Part shown: positions 8,510-10,018 of the stretch, piece after piece
Layout: each line of letters opens with the position of its first letter
Numbering within the stretch: the first letter of the stretch is position 1
Source of the DNA: Discostella pseudostelligera
Taxonomy: Eukaryota > Bacillariophyta > Thalassiosirophyceae > Thalassiosirales > Thalassiosiraceae
Direction of reading: 5' to 3'
Assembly: GCA_036940085.1 (NCBI GenBank)
Contig: JALLBK010000661.1
Span: 1-10,018, forward strand
DNA length: 10,018 nucleotides
Translations under genes and position numbers: made by a program
The notes under the pieces: model-generated
Seen by the model: the letters and a program-made list of their open reading frames with translations, nothing else
Database searches by the model: none
What the model was told of the DNA's origin: nothing

Positions 8510-8515
8510 TGACGC
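8510..8515 (+). promoter_or_regulatory. TGACGC element
   Basis: It lies between the two full CRE palindromes (81 bases after the first, 66 before the second). TGACGC is one of the core variants I recall for the CO2/cAMP-responsive elements of the Phaeodactylum PtCA1 promoter. Alone, a 6-base match would mean little. Confidence 0.4.
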
Positions 8516-8522
8516 TAATTGT

Positions 8523-8540
8523 AAATTTTAATTTTAATTT
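8523..8540. repeat. AT-rich hexamer repeat (AATTTT)3
   Basis: About three AATTTT units form the most AT-rich stretch of the promoter, roughly 100 bases before the membrane-protein start. It may be a low-stability or nucleosome-poor segment. Confidence 0.6.
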
Positions 8541-8575
8541 CGAGAAATCAAGGCTAGGCGCCTACAAGCGAAAGC

Positions 8576-8583
8576 TGACGTCA
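8576..8583. promoter_or_regulatory. Second perfect CRE palindrome TGACGTCA
   Basis: An exact copy of the 8-base CRE core, 147 bases from the first and 57 bases before the membrane-protein ATG. Depending on where transcription starts, it may fall in the 5' leader of that gene. Confidence 0.6.
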
Positions 8584-8640
8584 CTGGCCTCTTGCTTTGG
8601 CAACCCAAACAAACAACAAACAAGCAAACACAGCGGCACC

Positions 8641-9981
8641 ATGAACAACATGAACATCAACATCAAGAGAAGGCAAAAGATCCATCGACAATCGACATCG
8701 ACGACGATGATGCATCCGACGGTGGCGACGACGGCATCCGCTGCCGCCAGCGAGAGCGACACCACTACCCAAACAAGGATTAGGAGACGACGACAATGCT
8801 ACGCCATCACATCTGCTGCGCTTGGCGCGTGGGCCTTCTACAAGGTCAACTCGATATCCGGGCCGGCTTTTGAACCCATCCTCAAGGCTTGTACCGATCC
8901 AACGATTGCATTAGGTGAGAATTCTGCAGTTACAGGACGAGAGAGAGATTGAGACGAATGTGTAGGCTGGAAGCAATGTCGAGAGTTTTATGCGTTGCAG
9001 GAAATTAACTCTGAAATTTTACTTACCTATCTTCCCTTCCTTCACTACACCCACCGTCATCTATCACATGATGATGCAGCCGACTTTGCCAAAAAGACAG
9101 GATATCACGTCTACGAACCCAAGGTTGGACTGGGTATTTTCAAAGTATTTGTTTGTCTCATTACGCAATTCCTCTTGGGGTTGCGCGAGACGCCCACGCC
9201 CGCTGGATTACTGACATGGTGGGGAGTTGTGTTGGTGTCGCTACCGCTCAATGTGGCCATGTCCGTCGGTGCTGGACGACGGGGCGCAATTGGGCCAGTT
9301 CGTTATCCTACCGTATTGGGCTTGCTTTCCCAGATCTTAGGAGTGAGCGTTATTATCCCGCTAGTGTATGTCCCCTCCTACATCTACTCGCGGACTGAAA
9401 TGGGTGTTCCGGTTTCGAACCTTCGTATACTTTGTGGAGCCTGTTTTGCATTGCCCATTGTCGGCTTATCGGCGGTTATATTTTATTCATCCACAACAAG
9501 TTACCTATGGACAATTAGTGCGGGCATATTGGGCGGGCCAATATTGGCCATGATGAGCCTATCATTGTGGTTTGACAAATCGTCCAGCATCGCTGCCAAT
9601 CCGAGCAATATTGCCAAGAGTGCACGCGGTATTCGTTGGGCATATTCCCTCATGGAGATGATTAGTTTCGTTATCTGGTTGGGATTAGTTGGCGTGATGT
9701 ATCAAACGTACGGGTTGTTTTCAGTGGCAGTCATCTGGCGCGACATCTGGGTCGATGCTTCGCCGTTTGTTGCCTTCATGACTGTGGATACCGGAGTGCT
9801 TTACATTGGTACATTACTTTTCATTGCCTATCACGACGAATGGAAGGTGGTGACGGCAATTAGCTTAACTCCGTTCGTTGGACCAGGTGCCGCATGCTGT
9901 CGGGCTCTGGCTGAGTTGGAGGATGAGGCTGCTACCGCATGCACTCGAACCATTGTGGAAAAGAAGAAATGGCTGAAATAA
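8641..9981 (+). CDS. Multi-pass membrane protein of unknown function
   Basis: Two exons, 8641-8914 and 9080-9981, give 391 residues. ATG 8641 is the first ATG in a 200-base leader and has a good context (CACCATG); the frame is open upstream but has no earlier ATG. The N-terminus (1-50) is Ser/Thr/Ala-rich with a basic RIRRRR patch. Hydrophobic segments lie at about 53-68, 108-126, 135-155, 167-194, 206-227, 233-256, 278-304, 320-343 and 348-365, so seven to nine membrane passes. Residues worth noting are two Trp at 138-139, Arg158-Arg159 in a loop, acidic Asp328 inside a helix and a TPFVGPGAACC motif at 355-365. The tail is charged. I do not recognise a transporter signature; the GPGAA motif recalls small plant and cyanobacterial membrane-protein families only loosely. 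It shares a CRE-bearing promoter with the plastid-targeted NTF2-like gene. Localisation is unknown; no clear signal peptide is seen. Confidence 0.78.
8915..9079 (+). other. Intron of the membrane-protein gene (165 bases)
   Basis: It begins GTGAGAAT (8915) and ends GATGATGCAG (9079), preceded by a pyrimidine-rich stretch at about 9029-9060. Exon 1 ends with a single G, and exon 2 supplies CC to complete an Ala codon (residue 92), joining TIAL to A-DFAKKTGYHV. The earlier AG at 8999-9000 would put exon 2 in the wrong phase. Confidence 0.82.
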
Positions 9982-10018
9982 CCATCATGTGAGACAACGG
10001 AAACTCCATCTACTGCAG
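9982..10018 (+). other. Start of the 3' flank of the membrane-protein gene
   Basis: The last 37 bases follow the TAA stop. No polyadenylation signal or other element is visible before the window ends. Confidence 0.4.

Larger units (their letters stand above)
8358..8640. promoter_or_regulatory. Bidirectional promoter with a bZIP/CRE cluster
   Basis: This 283-base stretch separates the starts of the divergent NTF2-like and membrane-protein genes. It holds two perfect CRE palindromes, a TGACGC half-site-like element, a CCAAT box, a 9-base tandem repeat and an AT-rich repeat. No TATA box is clear. Toward the plus-strand gene there is no ATG between 8441 and 8641, and the leader just before the start is CAAA/CAAAC-rich. 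Confidence 0.7.

Noticed and set aside
8428..8640. Extending the membrane-protein start upstream to a GTG at 8428
   Set aside because: The frame is open but there is no ATG before 8641, GTG starts are not expected in nuclear genes, and the region holds promoter motifs.
9001..9079. Earlier acceptor (AG at 8999-9000) for the membrane-protein intron
   Set aside because: It would enter exon 2 in phase 0 while exon 1 ends in phase 1, breaking the frame; the acceptor at 9079 fits.
8915..9079. Possible C/D snoRNA in the intron
   Set aside because: CTGA precedes the ATGATGA-like box, the wrong order for C and D boxes, and the latter is part of the splice acceptor region. The other introns are too short to judge.
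1..10018. tRNA, rRNA, transposon or CRISPR features
   Set aside because: No tRNA-like A/B boxes, terminal repeats, transposase motifs or spaced direct repeats were recognised by eye; the repeats present are simple-sequence tracts.

Overview
The window is nuclear DNA from a eukaryote, most likely a diatom (probably centric and Thalassiosira-like; the genus is a guess from sequence character). Four things point there. Genes are dense, lie on both strands and carry few, short GT-AG introns (73, 84, 123 and 165 bases). Proteins are rich in Ser, Asn, Asp, Gln and Gly homopolymers. One protein has a bipartite plastid-targeting leader with Phe just after the predicted signal-peptide cleavage site, as in diatoms. 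Base composition looks balanced. I see no operons, Shine-Dalgarno sites, mobile elements, tRNA, rRNA or CRISPR.

Layout. (1) 33-755 (+): an unrecognised 240-residue protein, open to the left edge and so possibly a 3' exon. (2) 944-5720 (-): a three-exon gene for a 1539-residue RRP12 homologue, a HEAT-repeat ribosome biogenesis and export factor; this is the most secure call. It converges on gene 1. (3) 5721-5954: a short shared promoter between divergent genes. (4) 5955-7094 (+): a membrane-anchored alpha/beta hydrolase of the ABHD14/CIB type with a low-complexity linker. (5) 7290-8357 (-): a two-exon, NTF2/SnoaL-like protein with a plastid-type presequence, convergent with gene 4. (6) 8358-8640: a second divergent promoter, with two perfect TGACGTCA palindromes, an intervening TGACGC and a CCAAT box. 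(7) 8641-9981 (+): a two-exon multi-pass membrane protein of unknown function.

The genes alternate divergent and convergent (+ - + - +), so two compact bidirectional promoters serve four genes. The most interesting part is 7290-9981. A plastid-targeted NTF2-like protein and an orphan polytopic membrane protein share a promoter with CRE/bZIP sites of the kind that mediates CO2/cAMP control in Phaeodactylum tricornutum. That link is an inference from motifs and has no expression support here. Splice junctions were placed by hand from consensus and reading frame.
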